A stretch of DNA of 21,978 nt from Didymodactylos carnosus (GCA_905250885.1 CAJNOQ010002970.1:1-21978), one strand, 5' to 3'; shown: positions 8,342-19,784, counted from the first letter of the stretch. Program-made: numbers and translations. Notes: generated by a model not told the origin, from the sequence alone.

Positions 8342-11300
8342 ATGATTATATACCAGGTTTTATTCTTCATGATGAACTGTTTTTATGCCATTGTCAAACA
8401 TACAGAAGGTACAGCATATTAAATTTTTGTTTTATTACTTTTTTCTAAATGAGACAGACATTAAATATTTTATAACTAATTTTAAACAACTGGAGTGCGA
8501 CAAGAAAAAAAATTCTTGTCATAGTTTATTAATATAAAGAAGTATTGTTCTCAGTAGTATAAATCTTTGATAATTAGAATTGGTTTTTACAAATGTTTAT
8601 TGTGTTTTTATATCTTATAGGATTTAATGAAAGTGATTTTCGATTTAAATCGAATGTTGATTATCTTTATCATTATTCAACAGATGTTCATATGGATCAT
8701 AAAATATGGGCAGGATCAGAAGAAACTCGACATAAACGAAATTCTGATGCATCATTTCATCTTTATGCACGTTTAAATGTAACAAGTTTATGGAAAACAG
8801 AAAATAATGATAAACATTTATTAAGAATTGAGGTATGAATAACAAATAGAATTAATAAAATAAAATTATTTTTTATCTATTTTAGTTAAAAGAGCCTCGA
8901 TTTTTGAATACAACAAATTCACATAGTATGATTGATTGTGTAGCATTAAATACGTTAATTCGATATCCAGCCATGGCTCTATGGGAATCGGGAACAATTA
9001 CACAAGTTTATTTTAATGAAAATGATGATCTTGCCTCAATTAATTTTAAAAAAGGCATAATGAGTTTATTTCAATACAAACAAGATAATACATCAGAGGT
9101 TATTGTTTCTAGTTCAAAATTAACGAGTTACTTTCTAATATTCTATACGTTTTTTAATATTTTTTTTTTAATTGAAGGTCGATACATTGGGACGATGTGC
9201 AACAGAATATCGTGTATTCGATGATCATTTAGTAAAAGATAAATATTATTGTACAAATATCCAGTACAATGACGAATATACAAGTTTGAAAACTGTCTGT
9301 AGACTACTATTATCTAACCGCCTTTGATAATATTAAAAATCATTTAATTTCTAGGTTCTAAATTATACACTTGATTTTCAATCAACATGTGTTTATACAT
9401 TTGAAAATAGTACATTAAAAACATGTTCCTGTTCAGATCTTGCATTTCCAAAATTAAATGTTCCACAAGTAGCCGGATTTCGAGTTATGTCAAGGTACAA
9501 ATAGATCTAAAAATAACTAATAATTGATGTTAATTGTTCATATTTTTTCTTATTTAGATTAAGTATTTATCTAATAGAAAAAGTATCTAACGATAAACAT
9601 CAGATTTTTTCTACTATGGGTGGTGCTTTAAAAACAATACTGAGTAAGACGATAATGTCCAGCTATCTATCGTTATAAAGATTCACTATATTTGTTTATG
9701 TATCAGGCATCACACCAGATCAATATCATCCGTTAGAAACAGAAAAACAGATACATCCTTGTGATGACTATTGTGAAAAGGTATTTGATTTTTTAATATT
9801 TTATAATAGTACAAAAATGTATATCTTCAATGTTTTTAACTTAATATTTATTTTAAGTTTTACTGTTTAATAGTCTTGTTAATTTTGATAAAGTTTTTTT
9901 ATTTCAGTTCGATGAATTTATCAAAGATCATGAACAATATTTACATCGAAAATCGTTGGGAAATCGTACAACAGGCACAACATTTTTACAATTGATTTCG
10001 CTCATACGACGACAAAATGAGCGAACGCTTGCAAATACATTAAATAATGCAACAAATTCAATAAAGTATAATAATATCTTTTTATATAATAATCATTTAA
10101 TTATAATATTTCTCATTTTAGATTTACACTTATTGAAGCTTACATAGCAGGTCAAACTCAATCATCAATAAATGTTGTACTCAAACATTTAGATAATGAT
10201 AAAAGCAAAAATAAAGAATTAATTGAATGTTTTCTAATGGCAGCCGCATTTACACCAAGACCGTCTGAATTACTTTTTGAACAATTAATGGTAGTAAAAT
10301 GAATGATACTACAAGTTTAAACTCTTATTTTTTTCTATTTTTAGAATCGATCAAAAAATTCAGATTATCAAATTGAAACCAGTACATATTTAACATTAGG
10401 AGCTATTGTACATAAAATCTATCATTCTAATAAGAAATCTTTGGTATGTCATAATACTAAATTATCTGTTTAAAATTATATTTAACTTTTTCACCATTGT
10501 TTATAGATAATTGACAATTTTACAAAATTTATCCAAAATTCATTAAAAGAACATTCAAAAACAAAGAATGCCAAACGTCTTGTCTATTTATCATTATACA
10601 ATGCAAAAATTGATTTATATCAAAATATTTTAATTAATGAAATTAAATCATGTTCAGAAACAGATCTATGTTGGTTAGCATTGAGTGCATTAACTCAACT
10701 CGATTGTAAAACATTATCAACAGAGGTATTTTCATTATAATTGTAGTAAATAATGTCGATTTCTAATTACTGAAATTTTCATTATAATTGTAGTAAATAA
10801 TGTCGATTTCTAATTACTGAAATTTTCATTTAAACAAAATAAATCACTATCAATTTTTTCTATTTTGACAGGTGATCAGTTTGATTCGTTCATTGTATCA
10901 TGAACATAATAAACGAACATATGGCATTCAAATTCGTCAATTAGCCGGATTAATTTTATTAAAAACTGATATTTCAGTACCAGATTTCCTTAATATAATT
11001 TTAAGTACATTAGATAAAAGTAATCATCAGTTAGGTCTTTATATGTGGCGTGTGATCGACACAATGACTCAAAATGATGAATTATTAGCGTAAGTTTAAT
11101 AATTTTATTTTATTGATAAAAATGATAATTGAAAAAAATCTCATATGTTTCATATTTTAGAAGAAAATTAAAATTTATTATTAATCAACAAATGGTTGTA
11201 TTCAGTTTTGACTCATTAGCATACAAAGGTCAATCAGATTATTATCGTCGAACATTGTTAACAACGTATGGTTTTGGTGTCTATTATACGGTATCACAAC

Positions 11301-12394
11301 TAATGAGTAAAGTGGGTGCTTTAAAAGAAAGTGATTTTACTGTTAATATTCAACAATATGATGCACAAGATGATTATGAATTACTTTCAGTAAGAAATAA
11401 TTAGATATCATCATATTATAATTCATTGTCTCTTATTTTAAGTTTGGTGTTAGTGCTCAAGGTTTAGAATCGTATATAACAGATGATGTTGATGAGTCAG
11501 ATCAAAACGCAAAAGATGAAGAATTACATGCACAATTAAGAATAAATATATTAAATACACAATTGAGACCTGTTGAATTGTTTAGTGGTGTCACAGGATT
11601 AATGGGTGCTGTATGGAGTGCACCATCAGAATTAACATCGGCCTTTAGAGTAAGGAAGCATTTCAAAATAGAGTTAAGTCGGTCGTTATTTCGATTATTT
11701 CAGAATAATGAAATAACGACCGATCAAAATCCATCTTGAAAGGACAAATAAACATAATAATATATAAATAATCTTAATATTTAGAGTAATTTAATGATAC
11801 ATGATTTATCACGTTACATTCATCTTCACAACGGTGTGATTGTTCATTATGAAGCACAAAGCGCTGTATCATTAGATTTATCCGGTATGGCATCAATTAG
11901 TCTCTGGAATAAAAATTCACATTCGGTAATAAGAGTGAGGTAAGTGATTTTTCAAAAAAAAAAATTTAAATAATTTTAATAAAAATTTTGTGTTTCATTC
12001 TAGTACGGGTTTTAGTGTTAGAAGTCATATTGATATATTATCTGATTTTATAACAACTGGAATTAATTCAACACTAAGTACAAATACAATCGTAGATTAT
12101 ACAACAGATGTTGATTACTCGGATAGTCCAATTCGTGTGTGTATGCAAATGGCTATTCAACCGACTCAAGTGCAGTAAGTAATTTGAAATGACGAAATGA
12201 TAAACTGTAATACTAAATATTCAATCTCTTTTTCTTTTTTTTCTTCTGCCAGTGATAATATTGAAAACTTCTATTCGATAAAACGAACAAAATCTTATAG
12301 ATGGTTCGGAAATCGAACACTAAAATATCCAGGTACTGATTATCCATTTACAGAAAAAAACAACCAAATGTGTCAATTATTACATAAATCTTAA
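8342..12394 (+). CDS. MTTP: Microsomal triglyceride transfer protein large subunit
   Basis: Seventeen exons join in phase: 8342-8408, 8621-8832, 8886-9098, 9178-9294, 9355-9494, 9558-9643, 9707-9780, 9908-10065, 10122-10290, 10345-10443, 10507-10725, 10872-11089, 11161-11389, 11443-11649, 11785-11939, 12004-12174 and 12253-12394. They give 891 aa, against 894 in human MTTP. Residues 1-17 are a signal peptide (IIYQVLFFMMNCFYAIV). The lipovitellin-type N-terminal barrel follows (about 25-290), with MSLFQYK and SEVDTLGRCATEYRV as in MTP. A helical domain covers about 295-600. The C-terminal lipid-binding sheets carry family blocks AQGLESYI, NTQLRPVELFSG, LDLSGMASISLW, VCMQM and PGTDYPFTEKNNQMCQLL. 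MTP works with protein disulfide isomerase in the ER lumen, moving triglyceride and phospholipid onto nascent apoB- or vitellogenin-type lipoproteins. Intron 1 is 212 nt; the others are about 51-146 nt. The donor of intron 4 (ACT|GTCTGT) is weak but is the only one that keeps the frame. No frameshift or internal stop was found. Confidence 0.95.
10728..10830. repeat. 47-bp tandem duplication in MTP intron 11
   Basis: A 47-bp unit beginning ATTTTCATTATAATTGTAG is present twice without a mismatch (10728-10774 and 10775-10821), plus 9 bp of a third copy. It lies wholly inside intron 11 (10726-10871), making that intron longer than its neighbours. Exact identity points to a recent event, or to an assembly artefact. 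Confidence 0.9.
11679..11723. repeat. Long hairpin in MTP intron 14
   Basis: TCGGTCGTTATTTC (11679-11692) is the exact reverse complement of 11710-11723. The interior adds ATTATT/AATAAT after one unpaired G, leaving a 4-base loop (TCAG). This gives about 20 paired bases in 45 nt inside a 135-nt intron. It could be a minimal foldback element or a structure that shortens the effective intron length. Confidence 0.85.
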
Positions 12395-12506
12395 TTAGTT
12401 TTACTTCGGTATTAGTCAGCCAACGTTTTTTGTTGATTTTTCTTTCTATTTTGTTAAAAGTAAAGATTTAATCTCGTGTTCATGCTAAGAGATTATTTTC
12501 TCTTTA

Positions 12507-12512
12507 AATAAA
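12507..12512 (+). terminator. Polyadenylation signal of the MTP gene
   Basis: AATAAA lies 113 nt past the stop codon. A G-rich stretch (GGTGGTGGGGGGGAGGG) follows about 20-30 nt later, as expected of a downstream cleavage element. Confidence 0.6.
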
Positions 12513-12953
12513 TGATCTCTAGCACAGGTGGTGGGGGGGAGGGATACGTTGTTTTTGAGCGGTAAATTGATAAATATATGAGATCCAAGAATAGACTATA
12601 TCAGCATAATCTAGTGCTAACGAAATAAACGCTTTGTAAGTGGCACCACTGGAGTATTCAAGTCACGTTCATACCTCGCCATTGCACTTAGAAAGAACAT
12701 ATGTTTCGGATCATTTCTCTTACAAAGTGATATTTTATTTTATTTAAAACATCACAATTATCATTCTCTGGAATATATTTATCAAATATTGATGAGCAAA
12801 AATGTGTACATTTATTCATAAAACATCATATTACTGTCATAGCATACACATGCACACACAAACATAAGAAAATAGAGCTAATACTCTTGAATAAAACAGG
12901 TTTGTCTTACCATTTTATGCTTCTTAAACTAGATAAACACATAAAAAAATAGT

Positions 12954-12971
12954 AAAAATAAATAAATAAAT
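12954..12971. repeat. (AAAT)n microsatellite
   Basis: About four units of AAAT in the 3' spacer. Confidence 0.8.
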
Positions 12972-13191
12972 CACAGATATGACACAGAATAAAAAGCACA
13001 CAAATACATAAATTAGCTTTTTTCTAAGAAAAAAATGAGTTAATTTTATTTATTGATCAAAACAAGCGTCATTGTTTGACCTTTCTAGCGAAAGTATTGT
13101 ATCATTTTTCAAAATATGACCATCTTCATTTTTCTCCGCTCATTTTGTTGATGAATCAATAATAGTATTTGCCTTGTCGATGTTAGGTTAT

Positions 13192-13197
13192 TTTATT
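13192..13197 (-). terminator. Candidate polyadenylation signal of the PARG gene
   Basis: TTTATT on the plus strand reads AATAAA on the minus strand, 24 nt past the PARG stop. Overlapping copies at 13045-13054 are alternatives and would give a longer 3'UTR. Confidence 0.45.
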
Positions 13198-13221
13198 GGT
13201 CTTTTTCTATTATAAACTTGC

Positions 13222-15621
13222 TTATTGAATCACTGGTACTTTAAGTAATATATGATCGAATAGATCTTTATCCCTAACACCGTTTGAATATTCAATCAAA
13301 TATTTGAATAAATCATTCACTTCTACATTATTCCGCGTTAAACAATCATATAGCAGACCGAACTTATTTAAAAAATTACTATCAGAACGTGTACAATAAA
13401 TCAATGGACGTTCAGCTTGCGATGCAGCCATCAACTGAATTAGGGCTAAAAACAAATGGAAAAAAATAAAAACACAAAATCTTCGACTGACGATTCTGCT
13501 TTCTACCTTTCAGTTGTTTATCGCCACGAAATGCGCCACAACCCCAATTTCCAGTAGCTATACCCACTATATTTCCTGAAAATATAAAAAATAACATGTA
13601 CAACGCTCAAATATATCATAGAAAACTGAACTAATTACCATTAAGTATATGTTTTTCCATATCAGAAACTCGAAAACCTGCATAGGCTTTTAATAATTCT
13701 CGACGACACCATTTTTCCTTCCATTGTTCTCTTGGATCACTAAAACGTATGGCGTCTATTGCCACAACATGACATAAACGACGTCCCCAATTATCCCTTG
13801 AAAGCGAAACGTAAATTCAAATCGTTTTTAGACGTATAATTTCACACATGTCTAAAAGATACCTCGATGTTGTATCATTATAAGTACCATTCCATTCGTA
13901 CGTTGTCGAATAGCCTTTATAAGAACTGAAACGTTCACAACCTAACCATAAAAGATAGACATTGGATCAAAAATTCATATGACTACATGAATTTTTAACA
14001 TACCAATAAAAGATATACATTCTCGATCAGCCATAACTTCACATAGTAATAATGAAATGAGCATTTCTGGATATATAATAAAACGTATTTCTTCCTGAAC
14101 ACATCCGTTATCCATAACACCACCGCCAATGTATTCATTTGCAAAATCGACCTTTGAAATGAACACACACGTTCAGATCAGATAGATCTATTTGAATAAA
14201 TGAGAATACTTGAATGAATCCATGCATATCTTCGATAGATTTATTTTTCGTTAAATGTAATTTGCACATTGTATTTTTTGATTTATTCCAGTCTGGTATG
14301 CCATTTTCCGGTAGACAATAGCGACTAAACGATAAGACACCAACAGGCACTAGAATATGAATAATGATGATGATGAATGAAGAGAGTACATTGAACTAGT
14401 AAGATGCATCTCACTTAGTTCTGTAATACGAGTAAAATAATGTAAAAGTGATCTTAATTTTTCTAATTTCGTTGAACTTGGACCATGACGAGAACCAAAA
14501 AACATGCTAAAAACAAAATAAAATTTCAATACAGATCAAAAATTCTTAGTTGACCATATATAATCGACGTACGTATTGAAATTTGGATTCTGATATCTTT
14601 CATATTCGGTTCCATGTTGTTCTTGACGTCGGGGAAATAGACAAAAAAATGCACACGATAATAATGATGCACATTGTAATTGTGACATTGTTACTGTTTG
14701 ATTTGAACCAATTTTCAATAATGGAGGTGGCTAACAAAATAAAACATGTAAACACGTGATCGTTTTCTTTTATCAATGCTTACTTGGCCACAAATGTTAT
14801 CAACATTTAATACCAATCTAATTATATTGGGCAAAACAGTAAATAAAAAATGATTTTTATCATCTTCTGAGTAAATCTACAACATAAGTAAGACTAATAA
14901 CGATTTAATGAGACTGACAGAATATCATTTAATTCGCATATACATACATACATGATCCAAAAGGTACTCAAGACATCGAATTTCCCAATCACGACCCGTA
15001 CAACGTTCAATGGCGTTCTAAATAAAAGAAACGAATGCCTTGATTGACAAGATAATAAAAAACAACAATATTTCATAGAAAAGTTCTTAAAAAGTAGACT
15101 AGAACGAACGAAAAAGTAGAAGAACCATACCTGAATATCTTTCGCTTTTACAGATTTTATTTCACATAGACTTTGTAATTTGGTTAATTCAAAACATATA
15201 ATAGGCCAACGTGGTGTGCCATCTCTCTAAAAAAAATAAACATTATTTCTTTTCCTTTTCTTTCACTATCATCATCAATTACTTTGATATTTTTTGGCGA
15301 GCAAGGCATTCTCACATGTTTATAATCCCATTTGTCCACATAACGTGTGTTCCTCGGCTCTGGATCATTTTTATTATGTTTATATGGCTAAAATAAAACA
15401 GTCTAATCAGATGAACAATGCTAAACAGTTGACAAATGATATATATTTACCTTTATCATGAATGTATGAGATTCATCGTTTATGTGTTTCATGTCATCTA
15501 AACTTGATGCAGTCTTTAGAAGATTCGAAATATTTTCGATTGGCACCCCCTTAAATACAAAAATATAACGATCGTAGCATTTGCTATACTGTTCCTTAGA
15601 AAGGATGGCTATTGTGGTCAT
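13222..15621 (-). CDS. PARG: Poly(ADP-ribose) glycohydrolase
   Basis: Thirteen exons join in phase: 15621-15451, 15387-15283, 15226-15131, 15017-14952, 14876-14784, 14730-14573, 14506-14415, 14349-14210, 14151-14004, 13941-13863, 13796-13639, 13575-13507 and 13445-13222. They give 532 aa. An accessory segment (KWDYKHVRMPCSPKN near residue 77; ITMSQ-like VTMSQLQCASLLSCAFFCLF and FPRRQ around 190-215) precedes the macrodomain-like catalytic core. The PARG signature is intact: VDFANEYIGGG then VQEEIRF at 308-331, with the catalytic acidic pair E327-E328. The conserved loop Tyr (SYKGY, Y367) and ATGNWGCGAF (442-451) bind ADP-ribose. The enzyme cuts ribose-ribose bonds of poly(ADP-ribose), reversing PARP signalling after DNA damage, mostly in the nucleus. 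The long N-terminal regulatory region of vertebrate PARG is absent, as in other short invertebrate forms. An in-frame TAG lies just before ATG 15621, but a good upstream donor could add a tiny exon (see separate entry). All catalytic residues are present, so the gene should be functional. Confidence 0.96.
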
Positions 15622-16755
15622 ACTTTGAAACTATTATCATCGACAAATTCGGCATTATCGTCAATGTCTATACCAAGAATGAAACATGCGGAAAAAGATA
15701 TATATTTAATCATGTAAACTTTCTTACTGTGATAAAGTTTTTCGTTATTATCTTCGTTATTGCAGAGAGAAAAAAGCGCTTTACTTGCTTAGAAGTTTAA
15801 GTCCGTCAAAAATTTCTACACGTTTGAACCTGAACTTGTTCATCTTTATATCGAAGATCGATTACTATTCCTCACTCAATTTGTGATGATGATAGTAGTA
15901 ATAGATCAAAACTAATGTAGCTACCACATTCATTTTTAGCTAACAAATTGGCTAATACTTACCACAAGACGGCACATTATTTACTTTATTGCTGGCCCTG
16001 GACAAAGAACAAGACACATTTTCGGCCCTGTTATGCATCAATTTGATCTCTAAACTTACATTTTGTCTTGGCTACTATATATTTTTTCAATTGTTGAAAC
16101 GATAGCTTGATTATTTTTAGAATTTGAGAGAGTCGAATGTGTTTTTTTCAACGATTTTAAGATATCTACCTTTTCTTCGACATCCGACGATTCTACAGTT
16201 CAAACAAAGAACAAAATAATTATACTAGAGAATAAGTCATCTTAAATAAGTTAGAAACGATTCGTTTTATCCTGTCGACTCTTATAGATCTCAAGAGATG
16301 GTCCTTACCCTAGCTGACGATAGTCTAAGAAAGCACACTGTCTACCTCAAGCAAAAAATTGGGTCGTTTTTCCTTGGGAGTATTTTGTTACTATTTCTAT
16401 AAATACTTGATAGATTTCTTCGGGGAGTGCTTCATTCGACTGAGAATAGTTTGCTGAACAAAATAATACATTTAATAGACGAAATCAAAGTACATACGGT
16501 CCCTGAAGTTCTTGTTTACTAGATAACTAAAAAATGCAAAATTCTGAACTATTTTAAAAGAAGTTATAAAATCGTCTTTAACCCTGGTTAGATATCAAAA
16601 AAGGGTGCTCTATTTCAACACATATGAGAACGAGCATCTAGCAGTGTGACTTTTATCTGTCGATTTTTAATATTTTGAGTTTTTTCTAGACTAACTGGAC
16701 TAAACTGGCTAAACCATAGGATAGCATTCCAGTCGATTTATTTTTATTTGCAGAT
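15622..16755. other. Intergenic, upstream of PARG
   Basis: This should contain the PARG promoter and 5'UTR. Apart from the candidate mini-exon at 15963-15977 I see no gene, RNA or clear repeat. Open frames are short and lack motifs. Confidence 0.5.
15963..15977 (-). CDS. Possible alternative first coding exon of PARG
   Basis: On the minus strand ATG TGC CGT CTT GTG is followed by a near-perfect donor GTAAGTATT (15962 downward). Splicing to the AATAG at 15632-15631 would enter TTT CAA AGT ATG in phase 0, giving MCRLVFQS in front of the predicted PARG start. The intron would be 332 nt, longer than the others in this gene, and the acceptor has a poor pyrimidine tract. The acceptor may instead take a spliced leader. 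Confidence 0.3.
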
Positions 16756-17075
16756 TAGGGGTGTCACTTTACTGTTCTTTACCAAGTGATAAGTAATGAA
16801 ACGTATTAGTTATTACCAAGAAACAAGTAAATCTTGTTGTTTTATTACTTATTGCTTTCCACAGTAATAATCTTTTATTACTTTACTTACTTTTTATTAT
16901 TAATAAGCAGAAAAGTAATAAAAAGTAATAAGTCAAATAATGAAAAATTATTACATAAAGAAGTAATAAGTAATAAAACAACAAGACCTATTACCTTTTT
17001 ACCAATAATAAGTACAAACGCTTTTTACTTTTACCAGATAATGTAATAATTAGTAAAAGTAAAGTAGCACCCCTA
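16756..17075. mobile_element. 320-bp foldback hAT-like MITE
   Basis: The element starts TAGGGGTGTCACTTTACT and ends in AGTAAAGTAGCACCCCTA, an inverted repeat with two or three mismatches over 18 bp. Flanks TTGCAGAT (16748-16755) and TTGCAAAT (17076-17083) match at 7 of 8 bases, an 8-bp duplication as made by hAT transposases; TAGGGGTG ends also suit that superfamily. The interior is built of AAGTAATAA-type motifs in both orientations, including a perfect 21-bp inverted pair (16833-16853 with 16965-16985), so nearly the whole element can fold into one hairpin. There is no coding capacity; the short open frames inside are by-products of the repeats. Confidence 0.85.
16833..16985. repeat. 21-bp perfect inverted repeat inside the MITE
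   Basis: CTTGTTGTTTTATTACTTATT at 16833-16853 is matched exactly in reverse complement at 16965-16985, forming the inner arms of the foldback element. Confidence 0.9.
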
Positions 17076-17083
17076 TTGCAAAT

Positions 17084-18956
17084 TACAAATATAATTCTAT
17101 TTTTAAAAAAGTCCAAACTGTTAAAAGCCTCCATTTTTTTTTTCGTTTCCCATGTCAAGTATTTTTTACACGTTATGTAACTATATAAAAGAAACAAATT
17201 ATAAAGTAGCCGATTTTTTACTTTCATTGTACTCGAAAATAAGAATTATTTTAAAATAGAATAACTCACAATTTCAGCAAGCAACAAGACGAAGAATAAT
17301 CAAAGTTTTTAGATGTTTTCATTTATTTTGTTATACAAAGCAACTACAGATGCAGCAAGAGGGTTTTGAGAATAAATCAGATAACGGATTCAGAGCATGG
17401 CTTTTAGCGACGCGGCGTCTACACAGGTGACGTATTAGGACTTAATGCAAATTCAGTAAAAGTCAATAACAATCCAAACTCTTCTACTGAAAGCATAGAC
17501 AAAAAATTAAATAAGAAATAGAATCGCTTTCTCTTTCAAAACTTCTTGCAAAAAGTAGCTTTTTATTCTTTATCACCTTCTCCTCGACAACGTATTTTTG
17601 TTTTTGTCCTTATCTTGAAGAAATCGCAATATGTTGTTTTGAAGTTTAATGAAGAAACACGGAAAAATGTCTCCACATTATACATTTCTTTTGAAGGAAC
17701 AAATTGAGAAAAATTATGTTTAATAGCAAAAACAGAGTAATAGAGAAACCACAACCGAAACCACCACAAAATACTAACTTCAACTTAAATCAGAGAGATT
17801 TCATTCTATCAACCGTATCGTTAACATTTACAATATATGAAACAAACACCTTTATCTATGTTATCGTAAAGATCAAAGAAATCTACTGTACTATGAACAT
17901 TCTTTTTTTTAGAAAAAAGTAACGATCAAAACGATTAACAGACAGACGCTTGGGCACGCGAACGACAGTTGAACGCAATACATTAGGGCGCAGCGATATT
18001 AGGACGCAAATCTATTTTTTCATTATCTGATAGACCATTCAGAAAGTCTTACCATTACAGAAGAGAATTTTCTTGGTTTGTTTTGGGAATGTTGTAGAGG
18101 GTTCGTAATGAATTAAATTGTGCATGCTGAGGATAACAGAACTAACTAATCAGTCATTAAGAAAAACTAAATTGCCCATCCTTACTCTCACATTTCATTC
18201 ATACCTGATAGAAAACAGAAGGATTCAAAAAGCTGAAAACTCGAACTGCTTACGAACTATCCTGTAGAACTACTATGAACTTTCGTTGAAAAAACGAAAT
18301 TTTTTAACACCAATGCTTTAGTGATTTTGCTGTGAAATATTGACTGGGATATTTATATTCCTAGGAGCGTCAGCAAGATACAACTGCCACCTTCATTCAT
18401 GCTCAGCCTCTGCAGTTTTGTGAGGGATTAGCAATCGCTCCCTTCCTGAGCTATTGTTCGCGTTTTGAAAGGAAGTTTATCGACTTACAACGTTCGGATT
18501 AAACGATTAGAAAATACGATGGCCTGTGAGTTGTACTTGTCAATAAATGTACGTTGGATATTTGACTAAGAAGAGAGCTTTTTTCCACTTTTTTGAATGA
18601 TATGAATCGAAACCACTGTGTTTCGTTTTTGGTTGTATATTTTTGGGTTTTTCTTTGTGCACTTGTATGCACCATACTGTACACTCATGAAACGGATGCC
18701 ATAGTAATTTTCGTTTCGTTTAACACTTATTTAATGTAAATTCAAAAAACTTTTCATTTATATTAAATTTCATATATTTTTTTTCTATACAATAATAGCG
18801 GTTGGTTAGTTTTTCTCGTTTCTAATTGGCCCTCTTTTACTGGTCAATAGATAGTGCGAGTATAGATGACGTTGAGAATTAATCAACAAGCTACTGAACA
18901 GAGGTATCTCTCTGTAAGATAATCAGCGTTAACCAGTAAATTTTGACAAAAATTAA
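17084..18956. other. Intergenic, no recognised gene
   Basis: AT-rich sequence with short motif-free frames. Loose ATTAGG-GCGCA motifs recur at about 17430 and 17985-18005, without clear element ends. The stretch 18361-18480 is less AT-rich than its surroundings but shows no coding pattern. Confidence 0.45.
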
Positions 18957-19780
18957 CGGTATCCCTCCCCTCCTTTTGGGCTTTCCGTAGAAATGCTGTG
19001 AAATAAAAACTAAAAGTCGCTAAGGCTTTGCATTTTCAGAACCGATTGGAAACTCAATGGAACACTTTTCGTTTTTGTTTCAAGTTTTTAACTATTGCCG
19101 TTCACCGGTTTTTCATTGCGCCACATTACGTTTTGCCAGAGGTACTCAAGGTCATTACGTAGAGGTAATTTTTCGGAAATTTTTTTGAGACCTTTCCTGG
19201 TCGAATTATAGGAAAAATACTGAAAAACGTTTCAAAAACCAAGTTTTTCAATTTTAAAAACCCTATAAATCGATAAAGAAAAGTCTGAAATAAAATTCAA
19301 AAAGCTTACCTTTGCAGTAGTGTCTTGAGTACCTCTGCTAAAATTTTGAACTCGATTGGATGAAATTTAAGGGGAGTCTTAATGTGGCACAATGAAGCCT
19401 GGTAGCAAAAAAAAAGTTTCCGAGAAAAAACGCATTTTGTACATAGGTCACTTTTTAAGAGCATTTGCCGCGATGCTTATATCTTCGCAAAAACTCATCA
19501 GAGAATTCTGTAAAACGTCTCATTGTGAAGAAAACACTGTCCTCTATCAGACTATGTGTGAGAAAAATTTTTGCATGTACAGAAAATGAGAGAAAAGATT
19601 ATAAAACTAAAAAATTGAGTTTTTTTAGGTTTTGAAGGAAAAACTTCAAAAATCCATAACTCTTTGAAAAAAGATCGTGGAGTACTGAGAGTAGTCTTAT
19701 TTTGTAGTCCACACTTTCCTCTACATAAGGCTATGCTCAGCTCAAAATCCGAATTTTTACAAAAAGGAGGGGGCGTACCC
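18957..19780. mobile_element. Candidate TTAA-flanked non-autonomous element
   Basis: TTAA at 18953-18956 and at 19781-19784 bracket 824 bp whose ends are imperfect inverted repeats: left CGGTATCCCTCCCCTCCTTTT, right (reverse complement) GGGTACGCCCCCTCCTTTTT. TTAA duplications are the mark of piggyBac-type transposition, but the termini do not match the usual CCY-TTT piggyBac ends, so the family is unassigned. The interior contains a second pair of inverted repeats (19114-19150 versus 19324-19394). No transposase frame is present. TTAA is common in AT-rich DNA, so the boundaries are uncertain. Confidence 0.45.
19114..19394. repeat. Nested inverted repeat pair
   Basis: CATTGCGCCACATTA (19114-19128) pairs with TAATGTGGCACAATG (19380-19394) at 14 of 15 bases, and CAGAGGTACTCAAG (19137-19150) is the exact reverse complement of 19324-19337. 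The two blocks keep the same order on each arm with different spacing, so these are two diverged inverted copies of one longer sequence. Confidence 0.8.
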
Positions 19781-19784
19781 TTAA

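Larger units (their letters stand above)
12395..13221. other. Convergent 3' spacer between MTP and PARG genes
   Basis: The two genes point toward each other across 827 nt. The spacer holds both 3'UTRs and an (AAAT)n microsatellite at about 12954-12971. No further gene is recognised. Confidence 0.6.

Noticed and set aside
8645-8845. Minus-strand open frame opposite MTP exon 2
   Set aside because: It is antisense to a conserved exon and has no motif; a shadow frame.
8904-9224. Continuous 106-aa open frame reading through MTP intron 3
   Set aside because: MTP homology requires removal of 9099-9177 (GAG|GTCGAT joins SEVDTLGRC); retention of this 79-nt intron shifts the frame.
16834-17227. Two open frames across 16834-17227
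   Set aside because: They are produced by the repetitive AAGTAATAA interior of the foldback MITE and its flank; no protein motif.
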